Of a stretch of 64,000 nt of DNA, positions 47,314-57,884 are shown in pieces; position 1 is the first letter of the stretch; each line of letters opens with the position of its first letter. The position numbers were made by a program, and so were the translations under genes. The notes under the pieces were generated by a model. The model was not told the DNA's origin. It saw only the letters and a list, made by a program, of their open reading frames with translations, and made no database searches. The stretch is from Steromphala cineraria (lineage: Eukaryota > Mollusca > Gastropoda > Trochida > Trochidae): the NCBI GenBank assembly GCA_916613615.1, contig OU744721.1, forward strand, positions 81,783,060-81,847,059. Direction: 5' to 3'.

Positions 47314-48467
47314 TTTGAAGATATTGTGGGTGATGAGAATAAGCCCATTGCTAGACTTACACCACTCGGCTGGACTTGTGTTGGTCGAGTTCCAAGTCAC
47401 CAGAGTTTTACCACAAGTGAAAGTGGTACATATCATAGTCGTACAGATTCAGACTTGAACTCCTTGCTACACAAGTTTTGGCAAAGTGATGATGTTCCTT
47501 CTCCACCTTCATCGTTGACACATGATGAAAAGTCTATTGTTGAGAAGGTCAGTAAAACTCTAGTGAAGGATAGCGATCGATACCAGGTAAAAAATCCTTG
47601 GAAACACGAGCCCAAAGAGTTACCTTTCAATTATGACATGGCTTTGAAAAGGTTAGTTAGTATAGAGAAGTGGCTGACAAATACAGTGCTATTGTTTCCG
47701 ATTACATAAAGAAAGACTACATTCATGAAGTATCTGAGATACATGATGGCGAGGATGGTTGGTATTTGCCACATTTCCCAGACAGAAGTACAACCAAGGT
47801 GAGAATTGTATTTGATGCTTCGGCAAAATGCCAAGGTGTATCTCTCAATGACGTGATACATCAGGGTCCTAAGTTACAAGGTGATCTCTTTCAAATACTT
47901 CTTAGATTCAGACATTATCCAGTAGCACTTGTGTGTGATATTGCAGAGATGTACCTGCTGATTGAGATCAAGCCCAATGATAGGCCCTACTTCAGATTTC
48001 TTTGGAGATCATTGTATCTACTGGCAAAACCTACTGTTTATGAATTCAACAGACTTGTCTTTGGCATGAATGCCTCCCCATTTCTTGCTCAGTTTGTCTC
48101 ACAGGAGAATGCAAGAAGGTCGACAAAATCTATCCTCAATCTACAAGCAGCAGTTGATACTGTTCTGAAATCCACCTACATGGATGATAGTTTAGATTCT
48201 GTCAGAGATGACTCTGAGGGCATTGAACTGTACAGACAGTTGTCTACTCTTTGGAGTATGGCAGGTATGAAGGCTAGAAAATGGATTTCCAATTCTCCCA
48301 AAGTGCTTGAACAAATTCCTTCTGAGGATAGGGCATCTGAAGTGAACTTAGCTCAGAATGAGTTGCCGTCTACCAAAACTTTAGGGATTGTCTGGCGGGC
48401 ATCAGAAGATGAATTTGGTTTTCGATCTAGTACACCAGAGACTGTCCTTATTACCAAAAGAAATTAA
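47314..48467 (+). pseudogene. BEL/Pao reverse transcriptase remnant
   Basis: Reverse transcriptase copies element RNA into DNA. The linker and fingers (47314-about 47665, with RLTPLGWTCVGR) run in one frame; a frameshift near 47660-47700 moves to the frame containing KVRIVFDASAKCQG, the palm aspartate in ALVCDIAEMYLLIEI, FGMNASPFLAQF and the catalytic box YMDDS (48177-48191). A TAA at 48465-48467, within the conserved TKRN junction, ends this frame. The palm motifs are intact, but the joined protein cannot be made from this copy. Confidence 0.9.
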
Positions 48468-49219
48468 GACTCTTTGGTCCTTTAGGATTTGTTGCACCTT
48501 TCTCTATTCAAGGCAAAGTGATCATGCAGAAGTTCTGGTTGTCAGGTGTTGGTTGGGACGACCCAGTTTATGATCCAGTTATTATCAAGCAGGCTGAACA
48601 ATGGCTGAGTGAGTTCAATGATTTGGACATGATTCAGTGACCAAGGTGTATTATCTTGCATGGTGTACAGGACCACAGGTTACATGTCTTTTTTGACGCA
48701 TCGCAGGATGCATATGGTGCTGTAGTTTATTGTGTCTCGAAGCTTGAGAATGATACTGCTGTTTCACGTCCTGTCACTTCTAAGAGCAAAGTTTGTCCAT
48801 TGAAGACAATTTTAGTTCCTAGACTTGAACTCATGGCTGCTGTTCTTGGAGTTATGTTGTTGACATCTGTCACAGTTGCTTTAGAAATGAACATTGAAAC
48901 TGCAATACTGTGGTCAGACAGCATGAATGTCTTACGCTGGCTACGAAATCAGAGTAGAATCTTCAAAAGCTTTGTAGCAAATAGAGTAAGTTTCATCCAG
49001 GAACACACAGAACCGAAACATTGGCAATATGTTCCTACAGCTTTAAATGCTGCTGATATTCTCTCTAGAGGAAGTAGACTTTCTGATCTTGCCCAAGACA
49101 AATGGGTCTGTGGTCCATCCTATCTGTTGTTCGAAGAAGGTGCGTGGCCAGATCAACCAGAGTTGTCATCAAATCTTTCTGAGGTGAAGAAAACATCTTC
49201 GAGTGTCGAACTCTGGTAA
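48467..49219 (+). pseudogene. BEL/Pao connection and RNase H remnant
   Basis: Starting from a frame change at about 48467 the sequence reads LFGPLGFVAPFSI, the conserved segment after the RT palm of BEL/Pao. A TGA at 48638-48640 interrupts it. RNase H follows, with its acidic residues in FFDASQDAYGAVVY, PRLELMAAVLG, LWSDSMNVLRWL and NAADILSRG. It normally degrades the RNA strand during cDNA synthesis. The frame ends at 49219 in VELW, close to an apparent deletion joining it to integrase. Confidence 0.88.
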
Positions 49220-50154
49220 CACTAAGTTGATCAACAAGAAGTACCATGAAGATGGAAAGCATATACTTGGCACTAACCAGATCTTGGCACGTCTTTCTTC
49301 CAAATATTGGATTATTGCAGCTTGTGAGGCAATCAGTGAATGGGAAAAGGAGTGCTCAGTCTGTCGTATCCGCAAGGCAAAACCAGTTCCTCAAATCATA
49401 TCTCAGGTGCAAAGGTCCCGGTTGAAACATTCTATGAGAGCATTTGACACTGTTGCTGTTGATTTTGCGGGACCATTTTTTACTGTGCAGGGTCAAGGTA
49501 AACAAAGAGTCAAGCGGTACCTTTGTTTGTTTACATGTCTGTCCACAAGGGCAGTACACCTTGAAATGGCTTTTGGTCTTGATACCGACTCATTCCTGCA
49601 AGCCTTCTACAGGATGACCTGCAGAAGAGGTCTTCCATCAGGATTGCTTTCTGATAATGGCACCAATTTTGTAGGAGCGGTGAAGGAGCTGAAACAGCTA
49701 GTTTCACTCCTTGATGCAGATGCTGTTCATTCCTCATTGGCAAATCGTGGAGTAAGATGGAAGTTCAATCCTTCATACACACCACACTTTGATGGTGTCT
49801 TTGAATCCATGATCCAAAAAAACTATCTACGCCATTTTGTCTTCTGGTTACGTGACAGATGAGAATTTGATGACAGCTTTTGCCGGAGCCGAATCTCTGA
49901 TAAACTCTCGTCCGTTAACTTATCAGAGTACCAACACACATGATGATGTGCCATTATCACCAAACCATTTCCTGCATGGCCATCTTGGAGGATCTTTTGC
50001 TCCTGAGACCGTTGACACCACAGCTTTTGACCCCAGGAAGAGATGGCGCCGGGTACAGGAGCTTCTTCGCCATTTATGGAAAAGATGGATAAGAGAATGG
50101 CTGCTGTTTTGTTTGTACATGTTTTCTTTCAGGGTTCTGAACGTTTACTTTTGA
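49203..50154 (+). pseudogene. BEL/Pao integrase remnant, C-terminus missing
   Basis: Integrase inserts cDNA into the host genome. The fragment opens in the H2C2 zinc domain (KYHEDGKHILG, then CSVCR) and contains the DDE triad: Asp in VAVDFAGPF (49461), Asp in LLSDNGTNF (49653) and Glu in HFDGVFESM (49803). A frame change lies near 49830-49860; the next frame has INSRPLTY, LSPNHFLHG and RWRRVQELLRHLWKRW, typical of the region after the core. The usual 80 or so further residues (DUF5641-like) are absent, and non-homologous sequence leads to the 3' LTR. The linker between RNase H and integrase is also largely missing. Confidence 0.88.
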
Positions 50155-50230
50155 ACTTGAACATTCATTTAATTTTCTTGATTGAGATTTGGATTGAATT
50201 TGGATTTGAATGATAGACTGAGATCTATCA

Positions 50231-50242
50231 TGGTGGGAGATA
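50231..50242 (+). other. Polypurine-tract-like run
   Basis: tggtgggagata directly precedes the 3' LTR, the position where a purine-rich primer for plus-strand synthesis is expected. Short and imperfect. Confidence 0.5.
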
Positions 50243-50628
50243 TGAACTGAAGGACCGTTTCCGTACCCCTCAGTGACTCGCACAAACGCAACTACGAGTG
50301 CATGTGTGGCCAGCACGTGCCTGTCACTTTGACTTGAGATAGCGTGGCGTGAAGACACATACTTGGTGTCTCCCGCTATCACTTTGATAATTTGATAATA
50401 CATATATTTGTTTGTATTTTTGAACATTAATATATTGTCATATTTGGACATCAATCTTGTCATATTTGGACATGAAATATCGTCATATTTGGACATAAAT
50501 ATATTGTCAATTTTGGACAAATTGAATCGTTGTCATATTTGGACATCACTGCTTACCTGAATAAACATTATTGAATTTAGTTGAATGTTAACTTACGCAG
50601 TGAATTCATTGTTTCATAAAATGTAACA
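50243..50628 (+). repeat. BEL/Pao 3' LTR, 386 bp
   Basis: Begins tgaactgaaggaccg and ends gtaaca, followed by the target duplication acgtc. It aligns along its length with the 5' LTR except for a 16-base deletion near 50316 and the block 50595-50620, which is the exact reverse complement of 45185-45210. It carries the same run of gtcatatttggacat words and an aataaa (50561-50566). Confidence 0.93.
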
Positions 50629-50851
50629 ACGTCGTTAACGTGGATGAAGTAATGTTAGGTTGATGAAGTCGTTAACATCTTTTACGTGGATGAAGTCGTT
50701 AACGTGCATGAAGTCGTTAATGTGGATGAAGTTGTTTGCGTGGATGAAGTCGTTAACGTGCATGAAGTCGTTAATGTGGATGAAGTTGTTTGCGTGGATG
50801 AAGTCGTTAATGTGGATGAAATTGTTTTCGTGAATGAAGTTCCTTGTGTTT
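50629..50851. repeat. 18-bp minisatellite, right half, with 54-bp higher-order unit
   Basis: Near-perfect 18-mers (gtcgttaatgtggatgaa and variants) repeat about a dozen times. Between about 50690 and 50810 they form a 54-bp higher-order unit of three variants (ending aacgtgcatgaa, aatgtggatgaa, ttgcgtggatgaa). Because 18 is divisible by 3 the array stays open on both strands, producing six-residue peptide repeats that should not be taken as a gene. Confidence 0.9.
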
Positions 50852-51589
50852 TCAGTCAATTTGATTGAGGAACATGACTGTATGAATATATTAATTTAGA
50901 AATATATCAATGCAAAAGAAGGCAAAGAAATTACTTAAAACTCTTAGTATTAGCCCAGCTAACATGCGACCTCCTCACAACGTTATTTTCACATGGTGAT
51001 TTGGTAACGTCACGTAGCGGCGTTATTCCACTACATTTTTAGTCTACCAGAAAGGATGCTCTCACAGCTGATGCTGATTGAATTTTCACCAGTAACTTTC
51101 AGACTCAAGTCATCTACTGACAATGTAATTTATGTTACAACAGCAGCGAGCTAATATCAGTGACACTCGTAATATTGTCTCATTGAACAAGCACGTGTTG
51201 TAATGAAAGACAAAAGAATGTTCTTTTGGTGTTAGTTATGAGCCTTGACACTTATCAATTGAAAACCCCGTTATGATAAGGCTTTGTTGTAAGTATAATA
51301 TTCAATTCATACGTTGCTTAATAGATATCCAGAACAAAGTAGATACACATTACTGATCTCCAAAGAAACACGATCCAGAAACTATGTGTATAGATATGAA
51401 TATTTCAAGACACAAACATGGAAACAACAAAATAAATAGGCAATCAATAAATCTGTATTCATCAATATACAATTCGACGTAATCACGAGGAAGTCCCTGA
51501 TCACTCGAGGACGACAACACAATACCTTTTTTGGACATTATTGTCAGTCAAAATTGCGAGGCATAATTCGAACATGAACCCGTTCTCTA
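50852..51589. other. Non-coding stretch
   Basis: AT-rich, no supported feature. The - frame at 51350-51538 has no domain. Confidence 0.45.
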
Positions 51590-51743
51590 CGGACGCGCCT
51601 TAATTAAACGTCTCTGCTCTTCATCCCACAAGTGTTCAATAGGGTTGATATAATGACTAAGAGTCTGTCATGACATGATGTTGATGTTATGCTTTTGCAA
51701 AAGGCTTGAGTATTTTAGTGGTGTTGGAATGTGTGTTATAACC
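51590..51743 (-). pseudogene. Tc1-like transposase relic (C-terminal fragment)
   Basis: On the - strand the sequence encodes LLQKHNINIMS, a TGA (51669-51671) and QTLSHYINPIEHLWDEEQRR. This follows the Tc1 pattern 'fLq.hnI..l.WpA.SPDlNPIEHlWDel.rR' around the final catalytic Glu. The TGA sits where a Trp is common, and the SPD triplet is degraded to SHY. Stops close both ends (TAG at 51587-51589 and at 51744-51746). No terminal inverted repeat was traced. Confidence 0.75.
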
Positions 51744-54700
51744 TATAGAAATGTGATGTTAGCATATCTTGTTAACGACGGTACAAATTAAGGTCTGTCA
51801 CTGACGTTTACGAGTGAAATCACAAAAATCATGACGTTGTATTTAAAGACAACATCTTGGCTAAACGTATTTGCGACATAAGCGTCCCATACATGTAGAG
51901 GTATCAGTTCCACATTGGTTCGTTTGATTACATAGATTAAGATGTAGATTAAGTTATCTTTCAAACTTCTGGTTAGAGTTATTTTGACACAATTTAATCC
52001 CATTGCTATATCACGATAGTCGCCAACTGTTCAAACAACCATTTCCCATGTTAAACAGGTTAAGGTGTTGGGTATGATTATATCAACATACCTTCTAAAA
52101 GTAACATGATTCCGATATGGTAATCAAGAAACGTAAAACACGCATGGTACATGATTGCATGTTTATTAGTTTTCAACTCAATCAGTTGTTAATAGGTTCC
52201 TTGTGTACCATTTGATCAGAACATCATTTGATTGTTTCAAGAAGGTCGATCTGTTATAAGCGGTGAAGTAGTATGTTCTATAACCGTTGGCTGTGTTTAA
52301 CTCCACGTCCCACGAGGCCGACAAATGATTTCTCCTTCAGATCCAGCTAATTGCGTACACAATTGATTTAGCACCAGTTTGTATGAACTGAAGTTTTTAC
52401 TGTATGGTAAACGGAGCCGGAGTACCAATGAATGCACCATTCAAGCTGATAAATTTTCTTCCAAATAAATATGTCATCTCGTGTAACAAAGTGTGTTTTG
52501 CTAACTGCAATGCTTGCTGTGGATGATCAGCACACGACGTCAGTAATATCAACACCTGCTGCTAGTGCTGGCTTCACCTTCAGTTTCACATCAACTTCCA
52601 TCTCAGGTAGACTCACACCAAGTCGCTTAAATCTTTTTCATTAAGTTAAAATGTAAATTTCTACTCAGAAAATTCAAGTTGAATTCGAAATCTAGATTTG
52701 CTGTTCAATAGGGTACCGTAAAGAATAGGAGTCGAGGTTAGATATTGTATAAACTATTCAAGCACTAGAGTGTATTGGTAAGGCTCACATCTCACGCTTT
52801 GTTTCTGGCAAGGAGCCACCATTGAGTATTGAGAAGGTGCAGGAGATTATTGCTTTTGAATTGAAGTTCTTCTTTATATGTTGTATAAGTAGTCCGAGTG
52901 CATCAACCTCGTTTAGACGTCTTTAAGTAAGGCTAGGGTTAGCAACAACTGGAATACAAAAGTATCGTCAGCCACCGACTATTTTTACTCTCAAAATTTC
53001 CTTGGTAATTGCATTGACAATTATGGAAACCACAATCAATTCTGTAAGAAACATCGACCACTATGTCCTGAACACACTGTAGCACGATTTCTTTTGAAAT
53101 ATAGAAATCTCATTAAAAATATATTCACAATGACAAGTTACACGTAGATCTCGCTTTACGGGTTCGGATATATCATATACGGGCGTACTAAGTTATACTA
53201 AGCTTCCTGAATCCATTTCTCAAACTCAACTGAAAAAAATGTTCTCAGTAATTTGATCAAATACATTTTGTTATGCGTGTCACTATACTATACCAATTTT
53301 ATTTAGCTCACATGAAAGTCATATAAGTTCTTGGTTCTACGGACACGGATAACCAGGTTGATGAATGCGATGTTTAGCATCTAAAGACAATATATTTTAC
53401 ATATTTCATCATTTGATTGGAAAATTTTGAAAAATAAAATTTGTAAAAATGTGCTACTATTTACGTGTTTAAAAACTCCGGGCTAACGTCGTCAGTTTTA
53501 AACTAAATTGACGCGTCTTGAATAACAGTGAATCCCGGAATTTTTACAAACGCTATCATTTGTTTTCTAAATCGATGCTGCGAGTATGTATACTAAATTC
53601 TTGCTACGGCATGACAATGTATTACTGATTAGTATTATTACTTATAATTATATAAATGCATGTTTATGTTATAGCTGTAAAAGAAATCGTCAATAAGATA
53701 AGTATGATTATATTTATATTTTCTAGCAAATATCTTGGTATTTAATGTGTCCTTGGACAATCATAACACTTTGTGTACTGAAACTACAGCAACACGAAAT
53801 TAGAATGGCAAAGCTCGAGACATTACCACTGGCGTTACGTTCAGGACTATAAACCAAGTTGACAATTGGATTAGTTTTATATTGTCGTTGTCATGATTCT
53901 TCTTGTTAAAATAACATAAGAAAGCAAACATTTCTCCCTCGTTATACTAATTTTCTCTTGATCATAAGGAACGCTTATTATTTTCTTTAATCTTACCCTT
54001 TTTTATGTTTTTCAGTATTTATTCAGTTCTATGACTAAATTCATTCATCAAATTTAAATAGTTCAAATTTTCTTATGATCAGACAGTTAAGGTTATAAAG
54101 GGATTACACTATAGTGGTTAGTTGGGTCAATAACAATCATCACTACATTGATCGTTCCTGCATCTGTAAGTTGGAGCACCTGGACTTGTCGATGATTTGA
54201 TTTACGATAAATCAGCACTGCGTTCGCCCTTCAACCCTGTTTGCCTCGCTACCTATCGATTTGTTTTCATTCCTATTGCTTTACATTACTTCAATTGATT
54301 TAGGAATATTGATACTTTTACTTCAGTAAATCTTTATATAACTATCCAGATCAATCTTTTGATACATTCAGATTGACTGACAAAAGTAATTTTAGTATCG
54401 CTTGATGCCTCATAATCATACATGTAGAAATCAAACATTTTTTGTCATGTAAGTTGATCGGGATTCATAGCCTTATTCTCTTACCAAATTTACAAATTGT
54501 TCATTGTTCCAAAAACAAATATCATACTTTAAGTTCATAATTTTATCATAGTTTTGTACCACTTTAGACGATTGAGTTATATTGGGATACATTTGGGACT
54601 TGAAGGGACTAGAATTATACATAACGCACTGAAGAATACGAAAGTTTGTGAAGGCACCTAGTACTTTCTCCAACAGTACTGTTTGTTTTTATACAGTTTA
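51744..54700. other. Mostly non-coding stretch upstream of the channel exon
   Basis: AT-rich sequence with one speculative exon (52471-52606, described separately). A frame at 54473-54673 on the - strand has no domain. No promoter for the downstream channel exon can be defined with certainty. Confidence 0.4.
52471..52606 (+). CDS. Speculative first exon of a small secreted Ser/Thr-rich protein
   Basis: An ATG at 52471 opens a 57-codon frame. Residues 1-16 (MSSRVTKCVLLTAMLA) have two basic residues followed by a short hydrophobic run, weakly like a signal peptide. A Ser/Thr-rich tail follows, and a possible splice donor (cag then gtagac) falls after about 45 codons, near 52606/52607. The base composition here is less AT-rich than the flanks. 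No family is recognised, and the hydrophobic core is short for a secreted protein. This may be a chance frame. Confidence 0.15.
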
Positions 54701-54922
54701 GGTATTACCCAATACACATCGCTCCAGTGCGAACTGCATCTGGTTTCGTATTGATTACATGCGCTGTGCCGAGTTTAGTGGTCTGTGTTCCAGTGTTCTC
54801 AAACTCCTCGCAGTGCCGCTAAAGCTTTATTTATGACAGCTCGGGGAAGGCACTGAACGTCTTACAGTGTCAGTGTATGGAGCATCAACCCCATCTCCTA
54901 CCACATCAACACCTTCACAGAC
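54701..54922 (+). promoter_or_regulatory. Probable 5' leader of the potassium channel exon
   Basis: Composition becomes clearly less AT-rich about 200 bp before the channel ATG. An in-frame TGA at 54854-54856 precedes the start codon with no other ATG between in that frame. A tttattta near 54827 is TATA-like but no core promoter can be fixed. Confidence 0.4.
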
Positions 54923-55366
54923 ATGGAAACAATCAAACTAAACGTCTCGGGAAAACTTTACACTGTTGGGAAACAAGTCCTACAAAAGTACCCAAAGACA
55001 ACCCTGGGACGGTTGACAGAAGACGCCACCAACTATGACCCCGCCACCAAGGAGTATTTCTTCGACAGGAATCCCAAGATGGTCATCCCTATACTGGACA
55101 TGTACCGGACTGGCGAGCTGCACCTCCCCTGTAACCTGTGTAGCTTGACCATCAGGAACGAGCTGACCTTCTGGGGTGTCCCCGAGGATCTCATCTCCGA
55201 GTGCTGCTGGAAGAGATACTCCACTCTGTCCGAGGACATGGCCGCAGTGGACATCATAGAGAAGGCGCTCATTGACCCCCTGACTGACCGCAAACCGCAG
55301 ACTGACTCGCTCCGGACACGGGTCTTCCTCACACTGGAGGTACCCACTTATTCCAGAGCCTCAAAG
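54923..55366 (+). CDS. Shaw-like (Kv3) voltage-gated K+ channel, first coding exon (T1 domain)
   Basis: This 148-codon exon encodes the cytoplasmic N-terminus of a Kv channel alpha subunit, whose T1 domain drives tetramer assembly. NVSGKLYTVGKQVL (residues 7-20) opens the fold; EYFFDRNP (44-51), YRTGELH (61-67) and ELTFWGVPEDL (80-90) are hallmark motifs. His67, Cys73, Cys94 and Cys95 keep the exact H-x5-C-x20-C-C spacing of the intersubunit zinc site found in Kv2-Kv4 but not Shaker channels; CCW and the AAVDIIEK helix favour Shaw. The ATG has purine -3 and G +4, with an in-frame stop 69 bases upstream. The exon ends RASK at cAAAG|GTAAAT in phase 0, just before segment S1. The membrane and pore exons are not in the window. 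Confidence 0.9.
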
Positions 55367-57626
55367 GTAAATGTTTACTCTATAAAGTACCGGTTAAACC
55401 CTTTATTCAGTCATTATACAAGAATTTATTCAATCAAAGTCGAACGTAACCATAAATTTTCAAACATACGTCTTCCATTATGTTTTACATCATATCAAGC
55501 TTAAGGGTTTTAAGAATATATAAACATAGATATTGTGTAAGAATTAACCGCTGCAAATAAAGATTATCATACCATTGGGCACCTATGTGACACACTACTT
55601 ACATAAGTTTGTTTTAAATTATACCAGAGACATTTAAGAATATGGACTTCATCATAGTTAAATCAAGACTCGTTACTGTTTTTAGGAAATATAGAACACC
55701 AGGTTTGTTTTAGGTAAAGATATAAAGACCACACAACCAGGTTTTTACCTTGCACCCATTGTATTTATCTTGTGTTTAGATAAACTTTGATTATTCACCG
55801 ATCTTCAAGCAGGATCATTTTATCATTAGTCTTTGTAGTAAGATGGTGATTTGTAGCCATTACGTAAATCAAGTATCACAATTTATAGCCACACTTTCTC
55901 CCTGGATCTAGCAACAACATATTTTAGCGATCTATATGTTTAGTTGTTTTATATTAAGGACATTCAGTTTGTTGATTCACTCTACCGTGACTGATAGTAG
56001 TACATAGTAGGCCTATAACCATCTGTGTACAGTGATACTCTAACAATTGGGACAACAGGATAATTGATTCAGGTCATTGTCGAATCATACCAAAATGTAA
56101 CATGTGAAGATAATGACAATTAACAATTAAAAGGTGTATTATATATGAAGGAAGAGTATGATATAATTTACTTAGACAATACGACATAGTTGGTCATATC
56201 GATATATGATTAAAACGTTTTGATAAATATGTAAAGATAAATAAGGAATTGTTCAAGGACGATAAACGAGACTGGGAGAAGTAAAGTCTTCCTGATCCCA
56301 TACAAACTTAAAAATAACTCGACATGTGGGAATAAAAAGTTGAAACTATTAAACCGGAGGCAATGTATTAGCGACCTTGGTGCACGAGAAAACAGCAATC
56401 AAATGCAATAACATTATGCTGAACTAATTGTTACTTGATCATTAGAGTAAATGTCACAATTAGAGAATGGCGGCTGGTGTGAAAGTACACGAACACGCTG
56501 ATTCAATCTTTCATCTACAATGAAGGCTATTCCCAATGTTATGTCCGACCTATAACATCAAATCTTTATTTCATTTCTTAGGCCTTTACACATTCAAATG
56601 TACTTGTGCTGAAAGAGTAATGACGGTCAGCTGCCTGTGTCGTCACACTACACACAACAAGAACAAAGCTGTTTACAGTCATTCATTTCATACATGAATA
56701 CTAGTTTCACGGACTTGCTTTGACTCGTGAACCAAAACACGGACACTTCCAGGGCTATTAGCATCAATTATGTATCTCCAAGATCTTGCTCACCCCAATT
56801 GATGTCCAGCTTATCTATCAGTGCGTGTATAGGAAGTTGATAGTTCGAGAGTCTCCAGCTCTCACAGTATGGTCCGTCATTATAGGCGCTGTTATCACAG
56901 CACAACCTTCTCCGCACAAAGTATGGCTTTATTTCTCTATTTTCTTGTGTAGAGATGAAAATCAACTTTCGACCAAAAAACGTTCTGTTACCTTTAACTT
57001 GCACTTATGTTTGATGATATTACTGTTACAGAAAACACGTCGCTAGTTCAGAGTTTAATTCCGTGCTTTGAATAATCGATTAGTGGTCATGTATTTTTCA
57101 TTCATACAAACCTGGCTTTATATTTATTTCTTTAGACTCTGATGACTTCCTAAATATATTTCAAACTAGTTGTGTTAGTGATTTCAAAGATACAATTTAT
57201 GTGTGAGTGTGTGAATAAATTATAATTAGTTTTTTTTATTTCAAAAACACTTATATCACGTACAGCCCATTGTCCTGCATGTTGTATCAAGACAAGCATT
57301 TAAAAGAGTATTTCTTATCTCACCTTAATAAAGACGAAAACCGTTTATAAAATAATACGACATTGTGTCATTTCGACAACAAATTAACATACATTCATAT
57401 CGAATAGATAGTACCTGGCATCAAAAGACAAACTATAATTAGTCTCGTGAAAAGTCAACAACGTGTTTCATTTTTGTATAAATCATATTAAATATCATAT
57501 CATATTTTTGAGCGTGATATCCATAGGCGTCAATAAGTTCCTAAACATAGTGACGTTTTGACGACGTAACACAATAGTTCACGTTAGTCGTTATCTGAAG
57601 CCAATATTGGAGTAAACATTGTCTCA
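55367..57626. other. Intron 1 of the channel gene (start)
   Basis: From the GTAAAT donor onward composition is AT-rich. The frame happens to stay open for 45 more codons to TAA at 55502-55504, but base use changes sharply at the donor. No S1-S6 or TVGYGD-like pore coding was seen on the + strand. A frame at 56786-57046 has no channel features. Confidence 0.6.
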
Positions 57627-57780
57627 ATTGTTGTCTTCAGATTTTGAGAGATAGTCCCATACGTGTTCTATAGGAGAACGTTCTGGTCGCGGCAAAACTA
57701 ATGGCGTTAGCGTTATGCAAACGTGCGTTTGTCAGTCAAGCCGAGTGTTGATGGAGCAGAGAATGCCACGCTGCTGTTGC
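57627..57780 (-). pseudogene. Tc1/mariner-type transposase relic
   Basis: On the - strand, 57627-57731 encodes a stretch ending LPRPERSPIEHVWDYLSKS, matching the 'WPa.SPDLsPIEHvWd.L' signature of Tc1-like transposases, with SPD replaced by PER. A TGA closes it at 57732-57734, and the preceding codons up to 57780 may continue the homology weakly. It lies inside the channel gene's first intron. No terminal repeat was identified. Confidence 0.65.
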
Positions 57781-57884
57781 TAGATGAAAAAGACAATTGG
57801 TCATGTAATAGTTAAAACAAAATAAAGTTCACTCAAAATGAAGTTTTTTTAAAAATCAGTATTTCTTATGTATACATAGGGGAG

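Larger units (their letters stand above)
44815..50628 (+). mobile_element. BEL/Pao LTR retrotransposon, degenerate, 5.8 kb
   Basis: A complete LTR-to-LTR copy: 402-bp left LTR, primer-binding-like site, gag, protease, reverse transcriptase, RNase H and integrase remnants in BEL/Pao order, a polypurine run and a 386-bp right LTR. A 5-bp direct duplication, acgtc, flanks it (44810-44814, 50629-50633), proving insertion into an 18-bp minisatellite. Outside an indel and a flipped block the LTRs differ at about 11 sites, roughly 3%, so insertion is fairly recent. The body carries many in-frame stops and frame changes, the segment between RNase H and integrase is largely missing, and the integrase C-terminal part is absent. 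It cannot be autonomous. Confidence 0.95.

Noticed and set aside
50635..50868. Open frames on both strands with six-residue peptide repeats
   Set aside because: They are a by-product of the 18-bp minisatellite, whose period is a multiple of three; both strands are open.
56786..57046. 86-codon frame downstream of the T1 exon as a possible channel exon
   Set aside because: No S1-S6 or pore motif, no sensible splice acceptor; it overlaps an antisense frame of similar length.
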